Shown here: positions 34,705 through 42,709 of the stretch, in pieces
Layout: the number at the start of each line of letters is the position of its first letter
How positions within the stretch are numbered: position 1 is the stretch's first letter
DNA from: Bacillus sp. ISL-41
GTDB lineage: Bacteria > Bacillota > Bacilli > Bacillales > Cytobacillaceae
Length of the DNA stretch: 64,000 nucleotides
NCBI RefSeq assembly: GCF_018613235.1
Contig: NZ_JAGGQP010000029.1
Location: forward strand, 186,001 to 250,000
Reading direction: 5' to 3'
The notes under the pieces: model-generated
Seen by the model: the letters and a program-made list of their open reading frames with translations, nothing else
Told to the model about the DNA's origin: nothing
The model's database searches: none
Made by a program: the position numbers and the translations under genes

Positions 34705-34710
34705 ACAAAT

Positions 34711-34744
34711 AAAGCGCCAAATCCACATACGGATCTGGCGCTTT
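34711..34744 (-). terminator. Terminator after degV
   Basis: Minus strand AAAGCGCCAGATCC, 6-base loop, GGATTTGGCGCTTT, then ATTTG. Confidence 0.85.
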
Positions 34745-34771
34745 AGCAATGTTGTAAGGACTCTTCCGTAA

Positions 34772-35611
34772 TTATTTCTTATACCAGCCCATCCCCATCG
34801 AACCTTCTCCGAGATGGGTTCCAATGACCGGACCGAAGTAGCTTAACATGAATTCAACATTTGGAAACTGAGCTTCTAGCTCGCTTTTCCATTCAAGTGC
34901 CTCTGCTTCACGATTGGCATGGATGACGACCGCCCGGTACTCACCGCCGCCGTTCACATCTTCCGCAAGCAATTCAACGACACGGTTCATCGCCTTTTTA
35001 CGTGTGCGCACTTTTTCAAACGGAACAATCTTTTTGTCCTCAAAATGGAGCAAAGGCTTCACCTGCAAGAGGCTCCCAATCAACGCCTGGGCACTGGACA
35101 ACCGGCCGCCGCGCTGAAGATGGCTTAAATCATCCACCATGAAGTAGGCACGAATGGAGTGTTTCATCTCATTCAACCGCTCGATGATTTTCTCAGGTTC
35201 ACCACCCTGCCCTGCCAGCTCTGCAGCTTCCAGTGCATAAAAACCCTGGACCATGGCGCTGATCTCAGAATCAAATGGATAAACTTTTATACCCTCAACC
35301 ATTTCGCCTGCGCTCACCGCACCCTGGTACGTACCGCTGATCCCGCTGGACAAATGGATGGTGATGACCGAATCGTATTCTTTTGCCAATTTTTCAAAAA
35401 GCTCGACGAACTCGCCAATCGGAGGCATCGACGTTGTCGGAAGCTCGCGCTGCTTCACTTCTTCATAAAACTCTTCTGCGCTGATATCTATTTCTTCTCT
35501 ATATGTCTCATGATCGAAAATCACGCTCAACGGAATCATGTGGATATTCCATTTTTCCCGTAACTCTTTCGGGATGTACGCAGTGCTATCCGTGATAACT
35601 GCCGTTTTCAT
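34772..35611 (-). CDS. degV: DegV family fatty-acid-binding protein (FakB-like)
   Basis: 279 residues from ATG 35611 (start MKTAVITDSTAYIPKE, typical of DegV). The frame continues upstream to 35818, but that part overlaps the edge of a repeat element and is not family-like. DegV/FakB proteins bind a fatty acid and present it to FakA for phosphorylation; TTSMPPIGEF and HLSSGISGTY are fatty-acid pocket motifs. Position near degU-degS gave the gene its name; there is no proven link with that two-component system. Confidence 0.9.
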   Translation of the reverse strand: MKTAVITDSTAYIPKELREKWNIHMIPLSVIFDHETYREEIDISAEEFYEEVKQRELPTTSMPPIGEFVELFEKLAKEYDSVITIHLSSGISGTYQGAVSAGEMVEGIKVYPFDSEISAMVQGFYALEAAELAGQGGEPEKIIERLNEMKHSIRAYFMVDDLSHLQRGGRLSSAQALIGSLLQVKPLLHFEDKKIVPFEKVRTRKKAMNRVVELLAEDVNGGGEYRAVVIHANREAEALEWKSELEAQFPNVEFMLSYFGPVIGTHLGEGSMGMGWYKK

Positions 35612-35817
35612 TATTATATTACCATCCTTATGTTTTTCTCTACAGTTTGTACAATCCCATTTTATATGAACTTCATGCAAAATGCATTCTTTCGGGAAAA
35701 CTATTTTGATAAAAAGGTTTGGAAATGTGGAATAACAATTTATAGTGAATAGTATTCTGCCCTTCAACAAACTCCTAAATGACATATTGGGAGCTGCATC
35801 TCTTTTGGGCATATACA

Positions 35818-36109
35818 TAAGTTGAACTTAACAAATATTAATTTAATGAAGCGGAAGGTGCGTAGACTCCTCGAAAATGCTAACGCATTTCCTTCGTGCG
35901 TGGGCTTTTTCGAGGAAGCCAACCAATGTCCTGCGGGATGAAAGGTCAGTGGGAGACCCCGCAGGCGCTTACGCCGAGGAGGCTCCCGGGCCGCAAGGAA
36001 GAATTTGATGTTTGAAAAAGCCGGCAGTTGGGCTTTTTCATAATTCTTCCCCGCGGAAAGCGAAGCACCTGGAGCGAAATGAAAAGGTAAACTTTTTAGT
36101 TCAACTTAT
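35818..36109. repeat. MITE-like 290-bp element with 12-bp terminal inverted repeats
   Basis: Ends ATAAGTTGAACT (35818-35829) and AGTTCAACTTAT (36098-36109) are perfect inverted repeats. The interior is GC-rich (GGGAGACCCCGCAGGCGCTT, GAGGAGGCTCCCGGGCCGC) and folds on itself. No ORF. The interior resembles a repeat seen in many Bacillus genomes; that is from memory. Confidence 0.75.
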
Positions 36110-36196
36110 ATAATACCTTTCTATTTGACCTTTTTTAGTTCTACCCCTCATTGTGGCTTAAAGAACTTGTCTATATAACCTTTTGGGGTCAGGAAT

Positions 36197-36231
36197 AATA
36201 AAAAGACACTGGCAAGCGATTGCACAGTGTC
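36197..36231 (-). terminator. Terminator after the sda-like gene
   Basis: Minus strand GACACTG, 13-base loop, CAGTGTC, then TTTTTATT, 6 bases beyond the stop. Confidence 0.85.
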
Positions 36232-36237
36232 AAAAAT

Positions 36238-36390
36238 TTAAGAAACGTATTGGTTTTCTAAGCTATTTAATCCTCTGTTATTAATTTCTTCTATTAGCAT
36301 TTCGATAAAGGTTTCATCCAAATTTAACAGAGTAGCCTTTTGGTATGCTTCTAGTAATTTTTCATCTGTTAGTTCCCATAGTGTAGAAAT
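36238..36390 (-). CDS. sda: Sda-like sporulation kinase inhibitor
   Basis: About 50 residues. The core LTDEKLLEAYQKATLLNL, DETFIEMLIEEINNR, GL matches B. subtilis Sda (LSDELLIESYFKA...NLNRDFIELIENEIKRRSL) through both helices of its hairpin. Sda binds KinA and blocks phosphate flow to Spo0A when replication is perturbed. Start is uncertain: ATT at 36390 has AAGGGGTGG six bases before it; GTG at 36399 would add three residues but overlaps that binding site. Own terminator. B. subtilis sda is at another locus (yqeF-yqeG), so this is a paralogue or a moved gene. Confidence 0.75.
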   Translation of the reverse strand: MSTLWELTDEKLLEAYQKATLLNLDETFIEMLIEEINNRGLNSLENQYVS

Positions 36391-36493
36391 GTTGACCACC
36401 CCTTCGATTTACTTTCCCTCATTATATCGGAATTTATTAAGAAAATGTAAATCTCTGGAGGTTTTTTTGTCGTATTTTTCCACCAAAAACCGA

Positions 36494-36528
36494 CAAAAAA
36501 CCACATCCGCCATGTCGACAAATGTGGT
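36494..36528 (-). terminator. Terminator after degU
   Basis: Minus strand ACCACAT, loop, ATGTGGT, then TTTTTTG. Confidence 0.8.
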
Positions 36529-36537
36529 TTCTTCGTT

Positions 36538-37221
36538 TTATCTCACTTCGACCCAGCCATTCTTGATGGCAACGACTACTGCCTGGGTGCGGTCGTTTAC
36601 GTTCATTTTTTGTAAAATATTGCTTACATGGTTTTTGACTGTCTTCTCACTGATGAACAGTGCTTCGCCAATTCCTCTGTTGCTCTTTCCATCTGCTAAC
36701 AGCTGAAGGACTTCACATTCACGGCGTGTCAGCAGGTGAAGAGGCCGGCGAATTTCCACCGGGGATATGTACTTGTCTGATCCGCCTTCATCAGCGGATA
36801 AACGGCGGTATTCTTTTACAAGGTTATGCGTTACGCGCGGGTGAAGGTATGAACCCCCGTCTGCCACTACTTTAACCGCTTCGATCAGTGCATCTGCATC
36901 CATTTCCTTCAGCAGATAGCCTGTCGCGCCTGTCCTTAGCGCGTGGGTAACATAATTCTCATCATCATGGATGGAGAGGATGATGACCTTTGACTCAGGA
37001 TACTTTTCAATCAGTTCAGCTGTCGCCTCTACCCCATTTGTGGTTGGCATATTAATATCCATAATGACAACGTCTGGCTGATGCTGGTCTACCAGCGAGA
37101 TAGCTTCGCTGCCGTCGTCACCTTCTGCCACTACTTCGAATGTTGGTTCAAAATCAAGGATCCGTTTTACCCCTTCTCTGAAAAGTTGATGGTCGTCAAT
37201 AATGACAATCTTTGTTGTCAT
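36538..37221 (-). CDS. degU: Response regulator DegU
   Basis: 227 residues: receiver domain with phospho-acceptor Asp55 (VVIMDINMP) and a C-terminal LuxR/NarL HTH ([20 protein letters not shown]). Controls exoenzymes, competence, motility and biofilm. Follows degS by 81 bases. Confidence 0.96.
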   Translation of the reverse strand: MTTKIVIIDDHQLFREGVKRILDFEPTFEVVAEGDDGSEAISLVDQHQPDVVIMDINMPTTNGVEATAELIEKYPESKVIILSIHDDENYVTHALRTGATGYLLKEMDADALIEAVKVVADGGSYLHPRVTHNLVKEYRRLSADEGGSDKYISPVEIRRPLHLLTRRECEVLQLLADGKSNRGIGEALFISEKTVKNHVSNILQKMNVNDRTQAVVVAIKNGWVEVR

Positions 37222-37302
37222 ATCATTCGCCTCCCTTTACGGCTTCTATCTCTATTTTTTATCTTGGCAGCGGCTGTTTCCGCATTGGATACGCTGCTAT
37301 TT

Positions 37303-38445
37303 TCATAGATTCATCGGTACCTGGATGATGACTAAAGTCCCTGTGCCCATTTTCGAGTGGATGTTCAGTTCGCCATTGAGCAGTTCCACCCTTTCCCTGA
37401 TTCCAAGGATACCGAATGATTCAGGTTTGGCATCGTTGACATCAAAGCCTAGTCCATTGTCCTTTACTACCACCATTACCAGGTCCCTTTTTATATCCAG
37501 CTTAACCTGGATAATCGTAGCATTGGCGTGCTTCAGCGCATTTTGCACTGATTCCTGAATCATCCTGAACAGCGCAACTTCATACTTGGCAGGGAGTCTT
37601 TTATCCTCACCTATATTTGAGAATTCTATTTTTGTCGTCTTATGATAGTCTTCGATTGTCTGTAAGTATTTTTTGAGGGTAGGAACCAAGCCTAAATCGT
37701 CAAGAGCCATTGGCCTCAAATCGTAGATGATTCTCCTGACCTCATATAGTGCCGAACGAACCATCTTTTTCATCTCTTTGATTTCAATGATCGCTTCGCC
37801 TGCACTGCGTTCTTTATAGATTTTCTCTATAAGATCCGATCGCATCATCACATTCGCCAGCATCTGGGCGGGACCATCATGGATCTCCCGGGAAAGCCTT
37901 TTTCGCTCATCTTCCTGGGCTTCGATGATTTTCAGGCCAAAATCCTGCTTTTGCTTCGCAGTTTCAAGTGCTTCACCCATTTGTCTGATATCGCTCATCA
38001 AATAATTCATGACAACAGTTATTTGAGATACAAGGTGTTCAGCGCGTTCGATTGTTTCGGTTAACCCAAGGATTCTGCGTTCAAGGTCATCCCGTTTTTC
38101 GCGAAGCTGTTTTTCAATCTGCCTGTTCAGTGTCAGATCCATTTGCAGCTTATGGGCAACCTCATATGCCTCACGGACCTGCACTTCCGTATAATCCTTA
38201 AAATGCTTGCTTACTTCTGACAGCCTTTTTCTCGCTGCCCTTACCTGGGTATCAAGAAAGTCACCTTCATTGATCGTTTGGGCAACCTTTCGTTTAACTT
38301 CTCTTAATTCATCTGTAATTGACTCATAATCTAAACGGCATTCCTCGCCAATCCGAAAAATTTCGTCTTTACTTTCGCCAACGGTTTCAATCATTTTTTC
38401 AAGAATCATGTCAAGCGCTTTAGTGTCAAACATTTTAATAACCAT
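37303..38445 (-). CDS. degS: Sensor histidine kinase DegS
   Basis: 380 residues, cytosolic, no membrane segment: an N-terminal coiled-coil sensor region (about 1-180), the HisKA_3 dimerisation domain with the phospho-acceptor His in SREIHDGPAQ, and the ATPase domain (NALKHANAT ... DNGLGFD). Phosphorylates DegU. Confidence 0.96.
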   Translation of the reverse strand: MVIKMFDTKALDMILEKMIETVGESKDEIFRIGEECRLDYESITDELREVKRKVAQTINEGDFLDTQVRAARKRLSEVSKHFKDYTEVQVREAYEVAHKLQMDLTLNRQIEKQLREKRDDLERRILGLTETIERAEHLVSQITVVMNYLMSDIRQMGEALETAKQKQDFGLKIIEAQEDERKRLSREIHDGPAQMLANVMMRSDLIEKIYKERSAGEAIIEIKEMKKMVRSALYEVRRIIYDLRPMALDDLGLVPTLKKYLQTIEDYHKTTKIEFSNIGEDKRLPAKYEVALFRMIQESVQNALKHANATIIQVKLDIKRDLVMVVVKDNGLGFDVNDAKPESFGILGIRERVELLNGELNIHSKMGTGTLVIIQVPMNL

Positions 38446-38866
38446 TTAAATTCCCCCACGGGTGGCACACATAGATATTTTATCGTGAAACATGGATGGT
38501 TACTAATTTCAACAAGAAAATCATGCCAGTTTTGATAAAAATCGTCATAAAGACACAGAATCAGTTTACCATTCTAAGTCTTATATCCTATAATTTTAGG
38601 AAATAAACTCCACTTTGAAAATTAAAACATTTTTCCAAAAATATTAATCAGAGCCTTTCCTATTGGTAGGACCACTAAACATTATAACATCCATACATAT
38701 TTACTGTATTAAAGTTATATTACAATCATAAGACATGAATTGTCCTATGTTGAGGTGTAAACTTATAATGAATTGTAGCACTAAAAACTACTAACGAAAA
38801 TAAGCACTGTGTCAAAATGACCATATAGAGTATTGGGAAATTTTTAAAAGAGAGGAACGAACCTAA
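38446..38866. promoter_or_regulatory. Divergent gap between degS and yvyE
   Basis: 420 AT-rich bases. For yvyE a plausible sigma-A promoter is TTGTCC (38740-38745), 18 bases, TATAAT (38764-38769). The degS promoter was not identified. No coding frame is supported. Confidence 0.5.
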
Positions 38867-39505
38867 TTGCTTCCAAATTACTATACAGTAAAAGGTTATG
38901 GAGAACATGAAATCGAGATTCAAAAATCCCGTTTCATAGCATATATAGATAGAGCGGAAACAGAGGAAGAAGCCCAAGAGTTCATCCAGTCAATCAAGAA
39001 AAAACACTGGAATGCAAATCATAATTGTTCTGCCTACCTCATCGGCGAGAATGACCTAATCCAGAAGGCCAATGATGATGGAGAACCAAGCGGAACTGCC
39101 GGGGTGCCAATCCTTGAGGTTTTAAAAAAGAAGCATTTAAAGGATACGGTTGTAGTGATCACGCGTTACTTCGGCGGCATCAAACTTGGAGCCGGCGGTT
39201 TGATTCGCGCTTACGGCAAATCAACTTCCGAAGGTTTGGCAGCCACAGGAATTGTCGAGCGAAAACTGATGCGAATCGTTCACACCACTGTTGATTACAC
39301 TTGGCTTGGCAAAATCGAAAATGAGCTAAGAACATCTGTATATCAATTAAAGGAAATCCACTATCTCGATAAGGTGGAAATCGAAACATTTGTGGAAGAA
39401 GCACAGACTGAAACGTTTAAAGAATGGATGGTTGAATTGACGAGCGGACAATGTGAATTGCGTGACGGCGACATGCAATATTTGGAGGAGCCAGCTGAGG
39501 TTTAA
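38867..39505 (+). CDS. yvyE: IMPACT/YigZ family protein YvyE
   Basis: 212 residues from TTG at 38867 after AGAGAGG. Family motifs: EIQKSRFIAYIDR, KKHWNANHNCSAYLIG, NDDGEPSGTAG and RYFGGIKLGAGGLIRAYG. The fold has an N-terminal ribosomal-S5-like domain and a C-terminal EF-G domain V-like domain; E. coli YigZ acts in translation-related processes, but the bacterial function is not well defined. First gene of the plus-strand group with tagV. Confidence 0.92.
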   Translation: MLPNYYTVKGYGEHEIEIQKSRFIAYIDRAETEEEAQEFIQSIKKKHWNANHNCSAYLIGENDLIQKANDDGEPSGTAGVPILEVLKKKHLKDTVVVITRYFGGIKLGAGGLIRAYGKSTSEGLAATGIVERKLMRIVHTTVDYTWLGKIENELRTSVYQLKEIHYLDKVEIETFVEEAQTETFKEWMVELTSGQCELRDGDMQYLEEPAEV

Positions 39506-39587
39506 TCGAACTCAGTTCCTGCAAATGAAAAATTCAATTTACGAAACACCATAAAAATTGTAGAATAAAATGTGGCTTACTAGAAAT

Positions 39588-39760
39588 GCGAAAGCGCCTT
39601 GGTCAGCACCAAAAAGCGCTGGAGGGCCTGACAGTGAAGTCGTTCTTTGACTTCTTTGGCAATACCGAAGCGTCTCGAGCTGCTCAAAGCTAACGCTTCT
39701 CGCAAGATACTCGGCGAAGCACAAGCCGAGATGAAAACTGCTAGGCGCTGGAGCTGGACA
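39588..39760. repeat. GC-rich hairpin repeat, copy 2
   Basis: Between yvyE and tagV. Carries the family blocks (AAGCGCTGGAGGGCC, GAAGTCGTTCTTTGACTTC, CTAGGCGCTGGAGCTGGACA) plus a 50-base insert containing a second hairpin (CTCGGC...GCCGAG). Confidence 0.8.
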
Positions 39761-39800
39761 AAAAAAAGGTTGATAATTTTTTTACAGAAGGAGCTATCTT

Positions 39801-40817
39801 ATGTCTGTTGAAAGACGTACTCTAATGAAGAAACGCAAGAAACGAAGAAGAGTCGTTTCCACCATATTGTTCGTAGTGCTATTCACCGTTCTCACTGCAG
39901 GTGGCTACGGTGCATTTTTATACAGTAAAGCACAATCCGTCATTGATGATTCTTATAAACCACTGGACCGCCAGTCCGATAAAAGGGATAAACAAGTAAA
40001 TCCTGATGTTGATAACATTTCCGTCCTGTTTGTCGGAATCGATGACAGCGAAGCCCGTAATTTCGAATCCGCATCACGAACTGATGCATTGATGCTGGCA
40101 ACACTTAATGAAAAAGACAAATCCATCAAGCTGTTAAGCATCCCTCGTGACTCGCTTGTCTATATCCCTAGCAAGGGGTATGAGGATAAAATCAATCACG
40201 CGTATGGTAAAGGCGGCATTACTTCTACTATTGAAACGGTCGAAGAATTGCTCGATGTACCGGTTGACTATTATGTCCAAATGAATTTTGAAGCTTTCAT
40301 AGATGTCGTTGATGCCCTTGATGGCATTGAAGTTGAGGTTCCTTTTGAATTACGAGAAAAGGATTCAACTGACCGCAACGGTGCTGTTTACCTGAAACCT
40401 GGACTCCAGACACTTGATGGTGAAGAAGCATTGGCACTTGCACGCACAAGGAAGCTTGACAACGATATCGAGCGTGGCAAACGACAGCAGGAAATTCTTA
40501 AATCAATTATGAAAAAAGCAGCGTCCGCTAAATCGATCACAAAGTATTCAGACGTAATGGAAGCTGTTGGCGACAACATGCAGACTGACTTATCCTTCAG
40601 CGAAATGAAAGCATTAATCGACTATGCTACGGCTGGTTCAAGCCTGGATGTAGAAACAATGTCTCTCCAGGGTGCCGATGCGACGATTGACGGCGTATAT
40701 TACTACCAGCTTGACGAAGAAGCATTGCAGCAAACGATGCTTGACCTCAAAACCCACCTGATGGTCTCAGGGCAAGAAGATACGCACAAACTTGCCGAAA
40801 AAGAAGACGAAGAATAA
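39801..40817 (+). CDS. tagV: LytR-CpsA-Psr wall polymer transferase TagV
   Basis: 338 residues; basic N-terminus, one membrane anchor (about 18-42), then the extracellular LCP domain (FVGIDDSE ... RTDALMLATL ... LLSIPRDSLVYIP ... ALARTRKLDNDIERGKRQQ, with the Arg residues that bind the lipid pyrophosphate). LCP proteins move teichoic acid or other polymers from undecaprenyl-PP to peptidoglycan. Adjacent to convergent tagO, as yvhJ is in B. subtilis. Confidence 0.9.
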   Translation: MSVERRTLMKKRKKRRRVVSTILFVVLFTVLTAGGYGAFLYSKAQSVIDDSYKPLDRQSDKRDKQVNPDVDNISVLFVGIDDSEARNFESASRTDALMLATLNEKDKSIKLLSIPRDSLVYIPSKGYEDKINHAYGKGGITSTIETVEELLDVPVDYYVQMNFEAFIDVVDALDGIEVEVPFELREKDSTDRNGAVYLKPGLQTLDGEEALALARTRKLDNDIERGKRQQEILKSIMKKAASAKSITKYSDVMEAVGDNMQTDLSFSEMKALIDYATAGSSLDVETMSLQGADATIDGVYYYQLDEEALQQTMLDLKTHLMVSGQEDTHKLAEKEDEE

Positions 40818-40825
40818 CATTTACT

Positions 40826-40851
40826 GGACAGCATACAGCTGTCCTTTTTAT
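40826..40851 (+). terminator. Terminator after tagV
   Basis: GGACAG, 7-base loop, CTGTCC, TTTTTATTTT. Confidence 0.85.
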
Positions 40852-40999
40852 TTTGTAGAAAACATTATGGTTTTATGTAGTGCCCTTCATCATTTATTGC
40901 AAAAGGACACTAAATCACACCTTGTTTTTTATATATCCAACAGCACTAAGAGTAAACATGTTTTTTGGGCATATTCCTAAACAATCCATTTTTCCCAAC

Positions 41000-41029
41000 A
41001 AAAAAGCCGTTCCAATTCAGGAACGGCTT
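41000..41029 (-). terminator. Terminator after tagO
   Basis: Minus strand AAGCCGTTCC, 6-base loop, GGAACGGCTT, TTTT. Confidence 0.9.
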
Positions 41030-41035
41030 ACTTCA

Positions 41036-42094
41036 TTATGATCGATCTTTTGCTGTCGAGTAACGACGAACAAATTTTAATAATGGACGATGGTTCTTAC
41101 CCATCAGGCCGATGCTTTCCGCTAACACTTCAATAAGCAGCAGCAGGCCAGCGATTACAAGGAATGAACCCCATACCTTTGCCTGGGAGAAAATCACAGC
41201 TGTTAATCCGAAAAAGGCTGCAAGAGCGTAAATCAAGATTACAGTCTGGCGATGCGAATACCCAAGTCTCAATAAGCAATGATGCAAGTGTGATTTATCC
41301 GGTGCCGATAACGGCTTTTTATTCACTACCCTTCTGATGATCGCAAAAAATGTATCAGATATGGGTACACCGAGGATAATAATAGGAACAATCAATGAAA
41401 TGACTGTGACATTTTTGAATCCCAACAGGGAAAGGACAGCTATGATATAGCCTAGGAACAATGCTCCTGTATCTCCCATGAAAATCTTTGCTGGATGGAA
41501 ATTGTAAAACAGGAAACCAAGTGTGCTTGCAAGCAATACTGCAGCGATAGCAACAACATAGAAATTACCCATAATCAACGCCATAAAAGCGATTGTGATC
41601 AATGCAATGGATGATACGCCTGCAGCCAGGCCATCCAGACCATCAATCAGGTTGATGGCATTGGTAATTCCGACAATCCACAAAATGGTCAGCGGGATAC
41701 TCAAGTAACCGAATTCGATTACTCCGCCAAACGGCAGGTTAATAAATGATACGAGCACATCGCCCCAAACGACCACAACAATGGCTGCTGCCAATTGGCC
41801 AGCAAGTTTTACTTTAGCGGAAAGTTCGAACATATCATCGAAAATTCCGGTTAAAATAATGATTAAGCTGCCAAGTACCAGCGGCCAGTGGGTTGCACTG
41901 CTTGGCTGGAGTACGAGCAAGCCGACGATGAAGCTGATATAAATTGCTAAGCCCCCGAGTCGAGGCATGATTTTTTGATGGACTTTTCTTTGATTAGGTT
42001 TATCTGTCGCGCCGATTTTAATGGCAAACCTTTTTACCAGCGGCGTGATCAAAATGGAGGTGATAAAACAAATGAACATTGTAACATAAATCAT
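41036..42094 (-). CDS. tagO: Undecaprenyl-phosphate GlcNAc-1-phosphate transferase TagO
   Basis: 352 residues, eleven-span MraY/WecA family. Catalytic Asp motifs GIFDDMFE and NLIDGLDGLA, plus FMGDTGALFLG and HHCLLRLGYSHRQ near the C-terminus. First membrane step of wall teichoic acid synthesis. Faces tagV, which attaches the polymer. Confidence 0.93.
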   Translation of the reverse strand: MIYVTMFICFITSILITPLVKRFAIKIGATDKPNQRKVHQKIMPRLGGLAIYISFIVGLLVLQPSSATHWPLVLGSLIIILTGIFDDMFELSAKVKLAGQLAAAIVVVVWGDVLVSFINLPFGGVIEFGYLSIPLTILWIVGITNAINLIDGLDGLAAGVSSIALITIAFMALIMGNFYVVAIAAVLLASTLGFLFYNFHPAKIFMGDTGALFLGYIIAVLSLLGFKNVTVISLIVPIIILGVPISDTFFAIIRRVVNKKPLSAPDKSHLHHCLLRLGYSHRQTVILIYALAAFFGLTAVIFSQAKVWGSFLVIAGLLLLIEVLAESIGLMGKNHRPLLKFVRRYSTAKDRS

Positions 42095-42121
42095 GTTGGT
42101 CCTCCTTAATTAATAGCATAA

Positions 42122-42533
42122 CCAATGCGGGTTTATTTTGAACATCTAATTGATGACTTTTCCGTTATAAATTGTCAGTGCACAATGCAGTTGTCAGAAC
42201 TGTCTCCAGTGCATGTCTAAAGCCGAAATGAGCAATTGCTCAGATTACCACAAAAAGCATTATAGCATAAGTTAGTAAACTCTGAAACAACTAATATTCC
42301 TAACTATCGACAAATATCTTCATTTTACTAGTACATTTCCCAATTTCCCATTAAAGCAAACGCATTCCAGCCCCCTATACTTTTCGTAAATAACCTGATT
42401 ATTTAGTGGGTACTCAACTCAATCTTTTATATAGACGTTGTGTAATACGAATAAGTTACCGAGAATAATAGAAAAATTTGTCACCTTGGCAAAACATACT
42501 ATTATAAGGAAATAAATGATATACTACTATAAA
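42122..42533. other. Gap upstream of tagO and secA2
   Basis: About 410 bases, AT-rich, no coding frame. Contains a perfect 14-bp palindrome TGAGCAATTGCTCA (42229-42242), 135 bases before the tagO start, whose function is unknown. Confidence 0.4.
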
Positions 42534-42660
42534 AAGCGGAAGCGCCTCGTTCAGCCACGACAAGCGCTGGAGGGCCGCCCTATGAAGTCGTTCTTTGACT
42601 TCATAGGGCGGACCGAAGCGACTCGAGGGGCTAGGCGCTGGAGCTGGACACTACTCAAAG
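42534..42660. repeat. GC-rich hairpin repeat, copy 3
   Basis: Immediately upstream of secA2. The centre is a perfect 15-bp stem, CCGCCCTATGAAGTC / GACTTCATAGGGCGG, with a 7-base loop, flanked by AAGCGCTGGAGG and CTAGGCGCTGGAGCTGGACA. Confidence 0.88.
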
Positions 42661-42709
42661 TGAAAAAGCTAAATAAAATATTCAAACATGATTAAGGGAG
42701 CGTTAATGG

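Noticed and set aside
34511-34706. Replication origin at the DnaA-box cluster
   Set aside because: No dnaA, dnaN or unwinding-element pattern near it; a titration or regulatory cluster is more likely.
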